A stretch of DNA of 64,000 nucleotides from Alphaproteobacteria bacterium (GTDB taxonomy: Bacteria > Myxococcota_A > UBA796 > GCA-2862545), in the NCBI GenBank assembly GCA_020632885.1, contig JACKEQ010000016.1:1-64000 (forward strand), written 5' to 3'. The notes beneath the pieces were generated by a model. That model was not told where the DNA came from. It did not search any database and saw only the letters and a program-made list of their open reading frames with translations. Position 1 is the first letter of the stretch, and the number at the start of each line of letters is the position of its first letter. Both the position numbers and the translations under genes were made by a program. Positions 46,238 through 55,960 of the stretch are shown one piece after another.

Positions 46238-47685
46238 TCGGGATCCTCCGGAGCGTCGTGGGCACGCCCTTCGCGAACGTCGACCTGCTCGCCGTCTTCG
46301 CGCTCTCGCTGCTGCTCGTGCCCCTCGTGCCCACCGGCAATCCCCTCGCCCGTCCGGACCTCGCGCCCTGGGCGACCCTGGTGATGCTGATCGCCGCCCA
46401 GCTCCGCGCGCGCACCCTCGGCGACCGTCCGCCCCCGTCGCTCACCGCCCGGCAGTGGTCCCTCGGGCGCTGGCTCCTCCGGATCAGCCGGGCCACCGGC
46501 CCGATCACCCTGCTGCTCTGGTTCGACGCCGCCTCCATGCTCTCGCTGCCGCGCCTCTACGCGGCCGTGGGGGCCTCGATCGTCACCCTGATCCTGCGCC
46601 GGATCGGCCGTCGTGACGGCACCACGGCCTGGCGTCCCCGCGGCCAGCGCGCCACGCGGGCCTGGTTCGTCCGGGCCGTCGCCACCGTGCTCGTCACCGT
46701 GCTCGCCGGGCTCGGCACGCGCGTGCTCCGGGGCAACGCGCTGGTCTGGCTGCCGGTGTCCGCGTACGTGGGTGTGCTCTTCGTGTCGATCGGGCTGCTC
46801 GAGGACCGGCTGCAGACCCTGGCCCAGCGCCGCGCGGCGGGCCGCCGGGACGGGCGTCCCCACCGTCCTCCCCGCCATCGCTACCTCCTGGCGGCCTTCG
46901 GTCCGAGCCTGGGGCTCCTCCTGCTCCTCTGGCTCCACGAGGCCCTGATCGCGCCCGTCGGCTTCGAGCAGGCGCCCGTCGTCACGCTCCACATCCTGGC
47001 GTGGATCGGCATCCTCTTCCCGCAGCCCACGCCCATCGCCGTGTCCTGCCTGCTCCACGAGGTCGTCCCCATCGGTGGCCGCGACCCCGGCGCCAAGCCC
47101 GGCCGCGTGGTGCCCTTCGACGAGCCGCCCCGCGGGGCCCTCCGCATCGACCCCATCGCCGTGAAGCGCCTCCGGGTCCTGCACCACTGGGTGGTGCCCG
47201 TGCGCGACCCGCGCATCGAGGTCCTCGACGACCCCACCCGCCCGCTCTGGCCCCGCCAGCCCACGCCGCTGGCCCACAACGTCCTCGGTGACAGCGCCTT
47301 CGAGCCCGACCGTCTCACCGGGCAGCCCCAGCGCGACGCGATCACCATCCGTCTCCGCAACCAGGTCGACGTCGGCCAGCTCCACGAGCTGAACGCCCAG
47401 CAGCGCCGTCTCGCCGTGCTGCGCCCGTTCTCGGGCTGGTGGGCCAGCCTGCGCCGCCAGGGGCGGACCTACCGCTGGGACAAGCGTCTCCCTGCCGACG
47501 CCCTGCGCGTGGTGGATGCGTCCACCCAGGTGCTCGAGCTCCGCGACGGCGACATCCTCGTGCTCTCCACGGAGGGCGTGGCGCGGGCCTACGAGCTGGA
47601 GATCGGTGCTCCGATCTTCGACCACGACGTCTTCGGTCGGCAGCGCCCCGCGCAGCTCGAGGACTACGTGGCGGGAGGCGGCTGA
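46234..47685 (+). CDS. Polytopic inner-membrane protein
   Basis: 483 residues. Seven or eight hydrophobic segments occupy the first ~290 residues (for example LLAVFALSLLLVPLVP, AVATVLVTVLAGLG, YLLAAFGPSLGLLLLLWLHE). A soluble ~190-residue C-terminal domain ends with a strand-rich VVDASTQVLELRDGDILVLS element. Arg-rich loops between spans suggest cytoplasmic placement of those loops. No transporter family is recognised. It is ATGA-coupled to the bitopic protein before it. Confidence 0.72.
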   Translation: MIGILRSVVGTPFANVDLLAVFALSLLLVPLVPTGNPLARPDLAPWATLVMLIAAQLRARTLGDRPPPSLTARQWSLGRWLLRISRATGPITLLLWFDAASMLSLPRLYAAVGASIVTLILRRIGRRDGTTAWRPRGQRATRAWFVRAVATVLVTVLAGLGTRVLRGNALVWLPVSAYVGVLFVSIGLLEDRLQTLAQRRAAGRRDGRPHRPPRHRYLLAAFGPSLGLLLLLWLHEALIAPVGFEQAPVVTLHILAWIGILFPQPTPIAVSCLLHEVVPIGGRDPGAKPGRVVPFDEPPRGALRIDPIAVKRLRVLHHWVVPVRDPRIEVLDDPTRPLWPRQPTPLAHNVLGDSAFEPDRLTGQPQRDAITIRLRNQVDVGQLHELNAQQRRLAVLRPFSGWWASLRRQGRTYRWDKRLPADALRVVDASTQVLELRDGDILVLSTEGVARAYELEIGAPIFDHDVFGRQRPAQLEDYVAGGG

Positions 47686-49184
47686 TGTTCCTGCTCCTCA
47701 CCACGGCCCTCGCAGCGCAGGGCGACTGGAAGCTCGCGGGTGTCTACGACGCCACCGCCGCCGCCTGGGCACCGGGCCTCGAGGAGGGCTACACCTGGCG
47801 GCCCCACGCAGGCATGTCGACGAGCTGTGGACCCGCCAAGAGCCCCGACGGGCTGGGCGTCTTCGAGGCCGAGGCCGTCGGCAGCCGGCTGACGCCGGTG
47901 CTCGCCGTGGTCCTGCGCGGCGAGGGGCGCCTGGGCCCGGACGACGTGCGGGTGAGCCTGGGCCGCGGGAAGCCCGAGATCCTGCTGCAACCCATGGTGG
48001 AGCCGCGCCACCTCGCCATCACCGTGCAGGGCGAGTCCGGCACGGAGCGCGTGGCCCAGCTCGTGCGCACGCAGCTCGAGACCGAGACGTGCATGGAGCA
48101 CAAGACCGGGCGCGCGTGGACGGGCCACGACGCCACGCGCGTGCGGCAGGCCTTCCTGCTCGACCCTCCGGCCGGCTCGGACCGCTCGCGGAAGTTCTTC
48201 GGCGGCCAGACCGACCCCGTGCCCGGCCTCATCGGCCCGCCGGACGCCTGCCTGCGCATCACCGGCGACAACGCGCTCCGCGCCGATGCCCAGGGCCGCG
48301 GCGAGGGCAGCCTGACCCTCGTGCCCACGGACGTGTGGGGAGCCTCCCTGCGGCGCTGCGCGGAGAACGAGGTGGGCGGGAACGTGCTCGCCGACGCGCC
48401 CCAGTGGCTCCCGCTGCGCTCGGGTGACGACAGCGGGCCGCTCTACGTGCAGCCCAAGCGCTGGGCGTCGCTCGAGGTGGACCTCACGCTCGCCGGGACC
48501 GGCGAGACGGACGAGGAGCGCGCGCGGGTCTCGCTCACGTACGGCGACGCCGCCCTGATGGCCGACAGGGCGCTGTTCGTGCCGACGGACACGGTGCCCG
48601 GCATGATCGACCTGCTCGCCGTGGTGCCCGAGGTGTACCCGGCCACCGGCCCCGAGGGCGACCGCGACCGGTACACCGTGCTGCTGATCCCGGACTGGCA
48701 GCTCGTCGAGGGGCTCCGGCGTCTCGAGAAGGACGCCCCCGACAAGCCCCGCGGCACGACCGCCGAGAAGCTCGCCGACGGCGTGTCCACGGTGCTCTCG
48801 AACCCCGAGCTGCTCCTCGTGCAGGTGGCCCCCGCGGGTCGCACGGGCGACTGGGCGAACCTCGCCACCGGCATGGACAGCACCATCGGGCAGCCCTGGG
48901 GCTACACGGTGGGCTCCCTGGACGGTCGCTCCCACATCGTGCTCCCGCTGCGCACCCCGCCCACCTGGGACCAGACGCTGCGCGCCCAGCGCGGCGACGT
49001 CCACGCGGCCCTGCTCGCGGGCATGGTGGCCCTGTTCGCGGGGCTGCTGCTCGGAGTACGCCGCCTCCAGGACGTCCTGAACCCCACCCCGGAGGAGCGG
49101 GCACACTACTGGCCGGGCCTCGAGTCCGTGAACGTCCACGACAACGCGAACAACGACGCCATCGAGAAAGAGGAGGGCAAGTGA
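47685..49184 (+). CDS. Exported protein with C-terminal membrane anchor
   Basis: 499 residues. A signal peptide (MFLLLTTALAAQGDW) precedes a ~440-residue beta-rich domain. A single span near the C-terminus (ALLAGMVALFAGLLLGVRRL, about 448-470) and a short charged tail ending EKEEGK follow, so the bulk should lie in the periplasm with the tail in the cytoplasm. Cysteines occur in pairs (TSCGP, ETCMEH, DACLRI, RRCAEN). No family is recognised. Coupled upstream (TGATG) and downstream (GTGA). Confidence 0.7.
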   Translation: MFLLLTTALAAQGDWKLAGVYDATAAAWAPGLEEGYTWRPHAGMSTSCGPAKSPDGLGVFEAEAVGSRLTPVLAVVLRGEGRLGPDDVRVSLGRGKPEILLQPMVEPRHLAITVQGESGTERVAQLVRTQLETETCMEHKTGRAWTGHDATRVRQAFLLDPPAGSDRSRKFFGGQTDPVPGLIGPPDACLRITGDNALRADAQGRGEGSLTLVPTDVWGASLRRCAENEVGGNVLADAPQWLPLRSGDDSGPLYVQPKRWASLEVDLTLAGTGETDEERARVSLTYGDAALMADRALFVPTDTVPGMIDLLAVVPEVYPATGPEGDRDRYTVLLIPDWQLVEGLRRLEKDAPDKPRGTTAEKLADGVSTVLSNPELLLVQVAPAGRTGDWANLATGMDSTIGQPWGYTVGSLDGRSHIVLPLRTPPTWDQTLRAQRGDVHAALLAGMVALFAGLLLGVRRLQDVLNPTPEERAHYWPGLESVNVHDNANNDAIEKEEGK

Positions 49185-49351
49185 GGAGGAAGCCCGTCCG
49201 CCAGGCGTCCGACGACGAGCCGCTCGAGCTCGGCAGGCTGCATCCGCCCAGCGAGGACGCCCTCGTGAAGGCCCTGGCGCGCTGGTTCCACGAGCTGCCT
49301 GCCCGCGACGTGGACCGCGCCCGTGGGCGCACGGGGCCGGTCGATGGCTGA
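49181..49351 (+). CDS. Small protein of 56 residues in the CIS operon
   Basis: GTG at 49181 overlaps the preceding stop (GTGA), and the TGA overlaps the next gene's ATG region by 8 bases, so it fits the operon's coupling pattern exactly. The product starts with basic residues, then DDEPLELGRLHPPSEDALVK and a helix ALARWFHELPARDVDRARG. No family is recognised. It is probably real because the two flanking genes would otherwise leave a 160-bp gap in an operon with almost none. Confidence 0.6.
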   Translation: MRRKPVRQASDDEPLELGRLHPPSEDALVKALARWFHELPARDVDRARGRTGPVDG

Positions 49352-52300
49352 CCTGCTGACACCGCCGAAGTCCCCGCTCGCGAGCGCCTCCCGCACCCGC
49401 CGGAAGTCGATGCTGGCCCCCTCGAGCCTGCGCCGCCCGTCGTTCATCCAGCCCATGGGCCAGGGCCCGCGCTGGGCGAAGCAGCTCGGGCCGCCCGTGC
49501 GGACGTACTTCACCGAGGCCTCCATCGACGTCGTGCGGTTCCTCGACCCCCTCGACCCCGAGGAGGCCCAGGGCCCCCGGCTCCACCGGTTCGGCAAGCC
49601 GTACACGCGGCGGAAGAGCCCGCCGTCCACCCGCCGTCACAGCTTCTCGGGCCCGAGCCTGGCGCGCCCGCCCACGATGGTCCCGCTCACCGTCGACGAG
49701 CCCGCACCTCCCGACCGGTCGCGGTCCCCGCGCGACGAACGGTCCCCGTCCGTACGGCCTCCCCGCGAGCTCCGCTCCCCAAAGACCCCGGTCCAGCGCG
49801 ACCTCCGGCCCACCGAGCCGCGGGAGGCCCGCGAGCGCGGGACGTCGGCGCCGGTCCCCCGGGACATCCGGTGGCAGGACGACACGGGCAAGGAGGTCCA
49901 GGAGGTCCGGGAGGCCCGCACGACCGAGCCGCCCGACGTCCGCGAGCCCGAGCCGAAGCCCACGGGGCGGAAGGAACGGGACGACGGTCGCGACGTCCAG
50001 CGGGAGCCCCGTCCCTCGCGGTCGGAGAGGACCCCCGAGACCACGGAGGTCCCCGAGACCACGAGGTCTCCGAAGGCCCCCGAGACCACGAAGGCACCCG
50101 AGACGTCGGGGCTCGGGAAGCCGCCCACGACACGGACGCAGACCACGAAGCCGTCCGAGCCCTCCCCGGAGCCCCGCGTCACCCGCGAGGAGCCCATCCG
50201 CGTCGAGCCCGAGCGCGAGGCACCCCAGCACCACGAGCCCCGGGACGACGAGTCCGAGGCGCCCGAGCCCACCCGCCGGACGCGCAGCCTGACGACCTTC
50301 GTGCCGCGGAAGCCCGACCCGTCCCGACCCCGCAGCCTGACCACCCACCTCGACAGCTCGCCGTTCGCCCGGGAGCACACGCCCACCGAGCGTGACGAGG
50401 ACCCCAGGGTGTCGCTGTTCACGGCCTCCCGGCTGCTCAGCGTCGTGAACGGCCCCACGTCCACGGCCACCTTCCTCGAGGCGCCGGAGGAGACCCCCGA
50501 GACGCCCGGCGGTCCCCGCACGACGGCCCTGGAGCGCGCAGGACGCACGAAGCGCCAGCGCTCGGGAGCCGTGACCCGGCGCGACGGCCCCAGGAACCGG
50601 GAGGAGATCGACGAGACCGAAGAGGTCGAGGAGACCGGGGAGGTCGAGGAGACCCCGAAGCGTCGGGAGCGCGGCCCCGGCCTCGTCCAGCGCGTCCGCA
50701 AGGGCCTGCGGGCCCTCTCCCTCGGTCGGGCCATGCGTCGGAAGGCTGCCGGGATGCAGGAGCGCATCCGGGAGCGCGGGGCCGAGCGTCGCCGGCAGGA
50801 GGTCGCACAGCGGGTGGAGCGCGAGCTCACCGAGCAGACCCGGCTGCGCGAGGAGCAGGCCGAGCGCACCCGCACCCTGCAGCGCCTCCAGGACGACCAC
50901 GACCGCCGGCGGAAGAAGGCGCCCGGCGAGACGACCGAAGACGTCGAGACACCCGAGACCCCGAAGGACACCGGGAAGCCGGAGGTCGAGAGGCCCGAGC
51001 GATCGACCCCCACGACGTCCGAGGCGACGCCGAAGGAGCCCGAATCGCGCGAAGACCGCGACGAGGCGCCCGAAGACGCACCCGAGGCGGGCAGGAAGCC
51101 CGGGAAGCGCCCGCTCGACCCCGAGATCGGGAAGCTCGTCGACCGCGTGATGGAGCTCGTGGCGCCCACGAGCCTGAACCAGGAGGCCCGCCAGCTCCTC
51201 GTGCGCGGTGCCATGGCGACCCTCAAGGCCAGCTCGTCCGGCGAGATGGTCACCCTCGACGGCGAGACCGAAGAAGACGAGGCCGAGAAGCCCACCGGAC
51301 GGGCCTCCGAGAAGGTCGCGAGGTCCCGTCAGAGCCTGCGGGACGACCACGCGAAGCTCATCGAGGACCGTCCGCTCTCCCAGAAGAAGAAGGAGCTCGC
51401 GGACGTCGAGCTGCTCCTGAAGACCGAGGAGGGCCGGCAGCTCGTGGAGGACGAGCTCCGCGCGCGGAAGAAGGAGCCCGAGCTTCCCCTGACCAAGGAG
51501 GAGGAGCGCGACCGGAAGCGCGAGATCCGCCGGATCCAGCGGGTGCAGAAGGCCCTCGGGCTCACAGACACCCAGCTGGACGAGGTCGAGGACCTCACGC
51601 CCATGGCGAAGGGCGTGCGGCTCCAGCGCGAGATGGCGCGCGGCTACGTGCCGAAGGGCGCGGCACCGAAGGGACACGACCGGGGGCTCGCGGCCGAGAG
51701 CCTGCTGCGCGCGCACCCGGAGCTCCGCACCATCACCGGCAGCGACGGCGCGCCCGTGTTCCTCGAGGCACCGGAGACCGACGACACGACGACCGACACC
51801 CATGCCCCCACTGCGAAGAAGGGCGGGTACGTCCCCAAGGGCCGGGCACCCGAGGGCTACGACCGCGAGGCGGTCCGGTCGCGCCTGCGGGCGTCCTCCC
51901 GCCTGTCGGCCACACCCGAGGTCCGGGAGGACGTGTCGACCGACGAGGACGCCCCGAAGACCCGGAAGCGCGCGAACGCGCTCGTGGGCGGCGAGGGCGT
52001 GCGGAAGGTCACGAGCCCCACCGAGCAGGTCGGGCTGTCGGCTCCCGAGGACACCGGCACCGAAGCGCCCCGTCCGCGGTCGACCGGCCGGCGGAACCCG
52101 ATGGCGCGGGGCCCCCGCCAGGCCACCGCCCTGAACCGCCCGATCCGGTGGGTCGAGAAGCAGCTCGGGCGCCCGGGGGCCTGGGGGCGCTCGAAGGTGG
52201 ACGCGCTCACGGCCTGGACGGTCGGCGAGAAGAAGGTGCTCAACCGCCGTCCCGGCGGCGTCGTGCCGGTCACCGGGCAGGGCGAGCAGACCCACCTCTC

Positions 52301-52745
52301 CGTCCCCGAGACCCCGCCGACCGGCGTGGCCCCCCACAGCACGGTGCGCCAGCGCGCCGAAGCCGACCAGAAGCAGCGGGACGCCGAGTCCGAGGGCCTC
52401 CGCGAGCGGCGGGACCGCGAGAAGGACCAGAAGGAGCAGCGGAAGGCCAAGAAGTTCGGCTGGACCGCCCCGAAGGAGCTGATCCGCCGTCACCAGCGCG
52501 CGCTCCAGGAGAAGGTCGAGGAGCGGTCCGCCGAGCGCGAGGGCCGCACCGCCAAGCACCACCGCAAGCCCGGCGCGGGTGCCCTGAAGGCCCGGCGGGC
52601 CCCCATCGAGCTCGCGGACGAAGAGCAGCTCCTGAAGGCCCTCCGCGCGCTCGTCGACCGATCGCCCGAGGCCATGGACCTCCTCGACCGCGTGCACCAG
52701 GAGCTCGTGGAGCTCGATCATCTCGAAGGACTGCGACGCCGATGA
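49344..52745 (+). CDS. Very charged, largely disordered 1133-residue protein
   Basis: No family is recognised. Residues about 90-370 are rich in Pro, Arg, Glu, Thr and Ser, with a PET-type repeat region (ETTEVPETTRSPKAPETTKA). Residues about 420-790 are Glu/Arg/Lys helical stretches (EEVEETGEVEETPKRRERG, EREREQ-like coils). A motif GYVPKGxAPxGxDR occurs twice, near residues 765 and 828, and LEAPE also recurs. The C-terminus is a folded-looking helix (ELADEEQLLKALRALVDRSP). There is no signal peptide or membrane span. It could be a tape measure, linker or scaffold. Several of the longest overlapping frames in this stretch are artefacts of its composition. Confidence 0.7.
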   Translation: MADLLTPPKSPLASASRTRRKSMLAPSSLRRPSFIQPMGQGPRWAKQLGPPVRTYFTEASIDVVRFLDPLDPEEAQGPRLHRFGKPYTRRKSPPSTRRHSFSGPSLARPPTMVPLTVDEPAPPDRSRSPRDERSPSVRPPRELRSPKTPVQRDLRPTEPREARERGTSAPVPRDIRWQDDTGKEVQEVREARTTEPPDVREPEPKPTGRKERDDGRDVQREPRPSRSERTPETTEVPETTRSPKAPETTKAPETSGLGKPPTTRTQTTKPSEPSPEPRVTREEPIRVEPEREAPQHHEPRDDESEAPEPTRRTRSLTTFVPRKPDPSRPRSLTTHLDSSPFAREHTPTERDEDPRVSLFTASRLLSVVNGPTSTATFLEAPEETPETPGGPRTTALERAGRTKRQRSGAVTRRDGPRNREEIDETEEVEETGEVEETPKRRERGPGLVQRVRKGLRALSLGRAMRRKAAGMQERIRERGAERRRQEVAQRVERELTEQTRLREEQAERTRTLQRLQDDHDRRRKKAPGETTEDVETPETPKDTGKPEVERPERSTPTTSEATPKEPESREDRDEAPEDAPEAGRKPGKRPLDPEIGKLVDRVMELVAPTSLNQEARQLLVRGAMATLKASSSGEMVTLDGETEEDEAEKPTGRASEKVARSRQSLRDDHAKLIEDRPLSQKKKELADVELLLKTEEGRQLVEDELRARKKEPELPLTKEEERDRKREIRRIQRVQKALGLTDTQLDEVEDLTPMAKGVRLQREMARGYVPKGAAPKGHDRGLAAESLLRAHPELRTITGSDGAPVFLEAPETDDTTTDTHAPTAKKGGYVPKGRAPEGYDREAVRSRLRASSRLSATPEVREDVSTDEDAPKTRKRANALVGGEGVRKVTSPTEQVGLSAPEDTGTEAPRPRSTGRRNPMARGPRQATALNRPIRWVEKQLGRPGAWGRSKVDALTAWTVGEKKVLNRRPGGVVPVTGQGEQTHLSVPETPPTGVAPHSTVRQRAEADQKQRDAESEGLRERRDREKDQKEQRKAKKFGWTAPKELIRRHQRALQEKVEERSAEREGRTAKHHRKPGAGALKARRAPIELADEEQLLKALRALVDRSPEAMDLLDRVHQELVELDHLEGLRRR

Positions 52746-55700
52746 TGTACCTCCTGCTCTCGCTGGCCTCCGCCGCCGAGCCGCCAGGCGTGCACGCCAC
52801 CGGCTTCACGGCCCGCGACGGCGGCCTGTGCACCGACCGTGCGGCCGCCCGGCGGGGTGAGTGCCTCGACCGCGTGGACCTCCTCGACCTCGACCGGGCC
52901 TGGGGGGCCCGTCCGGCACGCGGCGAGGACCGGGCTGCCTGGAAGGTCGTCTCCGAGCTCTACGCGCACACCTGGGAGGACCTCGCGCGCCGCTGGTCGC
53001 TCCCGGACGTCGAGCAGACCGTCGTGGCCGAGGGGTTCACCGAGCTCCCGGCCCCCTCGCGGATCTGGGAGCAGTCCGAGGTGGGCCGGGGCAGCTACGC
53101 CCTCCCACCGCGTCGCGCATGGCTCGGGGTGGGCACGTGGTTCGACCCGATCGCGGCGCCCGACAGCCCCCGCGACGCCCGCCCGATCTACTCCCACGTG
53201 CGCTACCACGGTCCCGAGGGCCAGGAGCCCATGCCGCGCACGCTCCTCCTCGCGGGCCGCTTCGCCGAGCGCCTCGGGTTCGACGGCAAGCGCCACGACT
53301 ACGACATCATGGACGGCGACTCGGGCAGCTCGGGCCCGTTCTTCGAGCAGGTGTTCCCCTACCAGCGCAAGCTCTCGGCAGCCCGCGAGGCAGAGGACCC
53401 CGTCTACGCGGCCGCCGAGCGCCGCCCGCTCACGGACTTCCGGTTCCCGCGGCACCTCGTCGACTCCACCGAGGACCCGTTCGCCGCCATCCGCGCCTTC
53501 GACGAGGCGTTCGGTCCGGTCACGTCCGCTTCGGGGCTCCCGGGGGCGAGGGCCATCGCCCACGAGCAGTTCGAGCGGTTCGTGCGCGTCGTCTCCGTGG
53601 CCGCCGCGCAGTACGCCATGCAGGACGTCACCCGCAACCAGATGCGCGTGCTCGCCGCGATCACCGCCATGGCGTCCCCGCCGAGCTCCCTCGAGAAGGA
53701 GGGCGGCTACACGCGCGATCTGGTGGCCGCAGCCCGCGGGGAGACCGACACGAGCGAGGAGATCCTGGAGCGGTTCGACCAGCAGGCCATCGCCGCGCTG
53801 CCCGACGGCCAGCACATCCGCTACGAGCGGCTCCCGCGCCAGGTCGTGGAGCCGTGGGTCGCCCGGCTCGTGAAGGACGCGAAGATGGACAGCGCGTTCT
53901 TCGACGTGCTCAACGCCGACCTGCTCGACGTCTTCCCCGCCATCCTCCGCCCGGATCGCCCGCGCCTGTCGGCCCTCGACGTGTCCCACCGCCGCGGCTG
54001 GCTCCGCGACAGCGTGCTGCCCGGCAACGACCGCGAGGAGGTCGAGGCCGAGCTCCTGCGCATCGCGCTGCGCCGGATGATCGAGCAGCTCCCCGAGGAG
54101 CGGCAGGACCGCATCGAGACCTGGATGCTCGTCGATCAGGCCCTGGACGCCATCTCCACGACCTTCGAGGAGGGCCGCGAGGCCACGCCCAACGAGATCG
54201 TCGAGGCCGCCACGACCCAGTGGCAGGTCGTGCTCGCCCTCCACGACCACGCGACCCAGCGCCTGGCTCAGGGCCTCGGGGCCGTGGATCCCACGGCCAT
54301 CTGCAGCACTGCGGACGGCCTGGAGGGCCTCGACGAGCCCTCGTTCCGCCGGGTGGACGTCGACCAGCTCGTGGCCGCGAAGCCGGGTCTCTCGCCCGAG
54401 CAGATCCTGGTGGAGGCGTCGGGCACGATGCCGTTCGTGATGATCGACGACCCCGAGCACAACGCGCCCGAGGTCGTGCGGCTCGTGGGGCTCGGCGACG
54501 GGCGGGACCTCTACCGGGTGCGCTGGTCGGTGTGGACCGGCTGGCACCTCCTCTGGGACGTCACGCCCGCGGCGGACGGCAAGGAGCGCGTCATCCTGCG
54601 GACGGGGGCGTTCTGCGACGACATGGTGCTCGCGTCGCCGGACCTGACCCCGACCCTCGTGCGGGCCGGCCTGCTCGTGGCCAACTTCCGCCCGACGACG
54701 CCCGAGAAGGGCCGTGTGCCGGACGTGCACGTGGAGACCCCCGACGCCGAGGGCGTCTCGTCGGCCATCACCGCGGCCCCGGACGCCGCAGCGGGGGCGA
54801 AGGGCAAGCTCGAGGACGCGAAGGGCTCGCTGAACGCGGGCACCCTGGAGTCCATGGCCGGCAACAAGCCCGGCGTGGGCCCCTCGGCGTACGAGGTGAA
54901 GCTCGAGGACCTCCGTCCCGAGGTCACCTACGTGCGCGACCTGGTCTGGGGTCCGCTCACGGACCACCTGGGCTCCCCGTCCGGCCTGCTCTTCGTGGCG
55001 GACGTCGGTCCCCCGGACGAGCTCGTCCCCACCGGCTCCTTCCATCCCCGCACCCCCTACGAGACCGCCACGGGCCACACGTCTGCGAAGAAGGCGAGCG
55101 ACGAAGACGCCGCCGGACGCTTCCGGGCGTCCGGGTGGATGTGGCTGCGCCGGGCCGAGCAGCGTCCCGTGCAGGTGGCCCCCGCCTTCGCGCCCAAGGA
55201 CACCGACACGGACCGTCCGCCCCGCTGGGCACGGCGGAACACCGCGGACTTCGGGCTGGTCGTCGGCGCCGGCATGTTCCCCTGGCGTGCGGTCACGTAC
55301 GCCTGCGCGGATCCCCAACCCGGCGTGGCGGACGACTGCATCGACCCCGGCACCGTGCGCACCGAGGGCTTCTCCGGCGACGTGCAGGCGCTGGGCACCC
55401 TCTGGCGTCACGGGAGGCGCGTGCTGGGCGTGGACGCGGGCCTGGAGGCCCGCCTGGACGTGCGCCACGCCGGGCCGAGCTGGTTCTGGAAGGGCGACAC
55501 CCCCACCGACTTCAACTTCACGCTCCGCCCGGCGGCCGGCATGGTCGTGGGCGTGCGGGCTGCTCCGGCCCCCGGACCCCTCTGGCGGTACCGGAGCAAC
55601 CGGAGCACGTGGGGCACGCCCCGCGGCGATGGGCCGGTGCGGCTCGGACGCACGCAGCACGGGCTCCGGGCGTCGGTGCTCATCGGGCCCGGCTTCAACG

Positions 55701-55960
55701 GTCTGGAGAGCACCCTCGGCCTGGAGGGCTGGAAGGCCTGGAGCCGCCGCCGCACCGCCGGTCCGCGCGCGAGCTTCACGCCGTGGCACCCGGGCTTCCT
55801 GATCGGCCCGTACGTGCGGGGCCAGCTGGGCATCCCGCTCACGGACGGCGCGGACGCGGGGCGCTACCTGACGCTGCAGCGGAGCGCGACGCTCATCTTC
55901 GGGATCCGCACGCACCTCCGACTCGCCGAGCCGGCCCCCGAGCCCCCGGAGATCGAATGA
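52742..55960 (+). CDS. Exported protein with outer-membrane-barrel-like C-terminus
   Basis: 1072 residues. A signal peptide (MMYLLLSLASAAEPPG) starts the protein. The first ~700 residues are a mostly helical, soluble domain (HEQFERFVRVVSVAAAQYAM, VEAELLRIALRRMIEQLPEE). From about residue 830 strands alternate with turns (FGLVVGAGMFPWRAVTYACA, LRASVLIGPGFNGLESTLGL, GFLIGPYVRGQLGIPLTDG, SATLIFGIRTHLRL), as in a small outer-membrane beta-barrel. An exported barrel-like protein within a CIS operon is unexpected and suggests a role at the outer membrane. No family is recognised. ATGA coupling on both sides. Confidence 0.72.
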   Translation: MMYLLLSLASAAEPPGVHATGFTARDGGLCTDRAAARRGECLDRVDLLDLDRAWGARPARGEDRAAWKVVSELYAHTWEDLARRWSLPDVEQTVVAEGFTELPAPSRIWEQSEVGRGSYALPPRRAWLGVGTWFDPIAAPDSPRDARPIYSHVRYHGPEGQEPMPRTLLLAGRFAERLGFDGKRHDYDIMDGDSGSSGPFFEQVFPYQRKLSAAREAEDPVYAAAERRPLTDFRFPRHLVDSTEDPFAAIRAFDEAFGPVTSASGLPGARAIAHEQFERFVRVVSVAAAQYAMQDVTRNQMRVLAAITAMASPPSSLEKEGGYTRDLVAAARGETDTSEEILERFDQQAIAALPDGQHIRYERLPRQVVEPWVARLVKDAKMDSAFFDVLNADLLDVFPAILRPDRPRLSALDVSHRRGWLRDSVLPGNDREEVEAELLRIALRRMIEQLPEERQDRIETWMLVDQALDAISTTFEEGREATPNEIVEAATTQWQVVLALHDHATQRLAQGLGAVDPTAICSTADGLEGLDEPSFRRVDVDQLVAAKPGLSPEQILVEASGTMPFVMIDDPEHNAPEVVRLVGLGDGRDLYRVRWSVWTGWHLLWDVTPAADGKERVILRTGAFCDDMVLASPDLTPTLVRAGLLVANFRPTTPEKGRVPDVHVETPDAEGVSSAITAAPDAAAGAKGKLEDAKGSLNAGTLESMAGNKPGVGPSAYEVKLEDLRPEVTYVRDLVWGPLTDHLGSPSGLLFVADVGPPDELVPTGSFHPRTPYETATGHTSAKKASDEDAAGRFRASGWMWLRRAEQRPVQVAPAFAPKDTDTDRPPRWARRNTADFGLVVGAGMFPWRAVTYACADPQPGVADDCIDPGTVRTEGFSGDVQALGTLWRHGRRVLGVDAGLEARLDVRHAGPSWFWKGDTPTDFNFTLRPAAGMVVGVRAAPAPGPLWRYRSNRSTWGTPRGDGPVRLGRTQHGLRASVLIGPGFNGLESTLGLEGWKAWSRRRTAGPRASFTPWHPGFLIGPYVRGQLGIPLTDGADAGRYLTLQRSATLIFGIRTHLRLAEPAPEPPEIE

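Noticed and set aside
47664..52721. A 1685-codon open frame antisense to several CIS genes
   Set aside because: It is low-complexity, spans five coupled plus-strand genes and has no start context. The plus-strand genes have signal peptides, membrane spans and stop-start overlaps.
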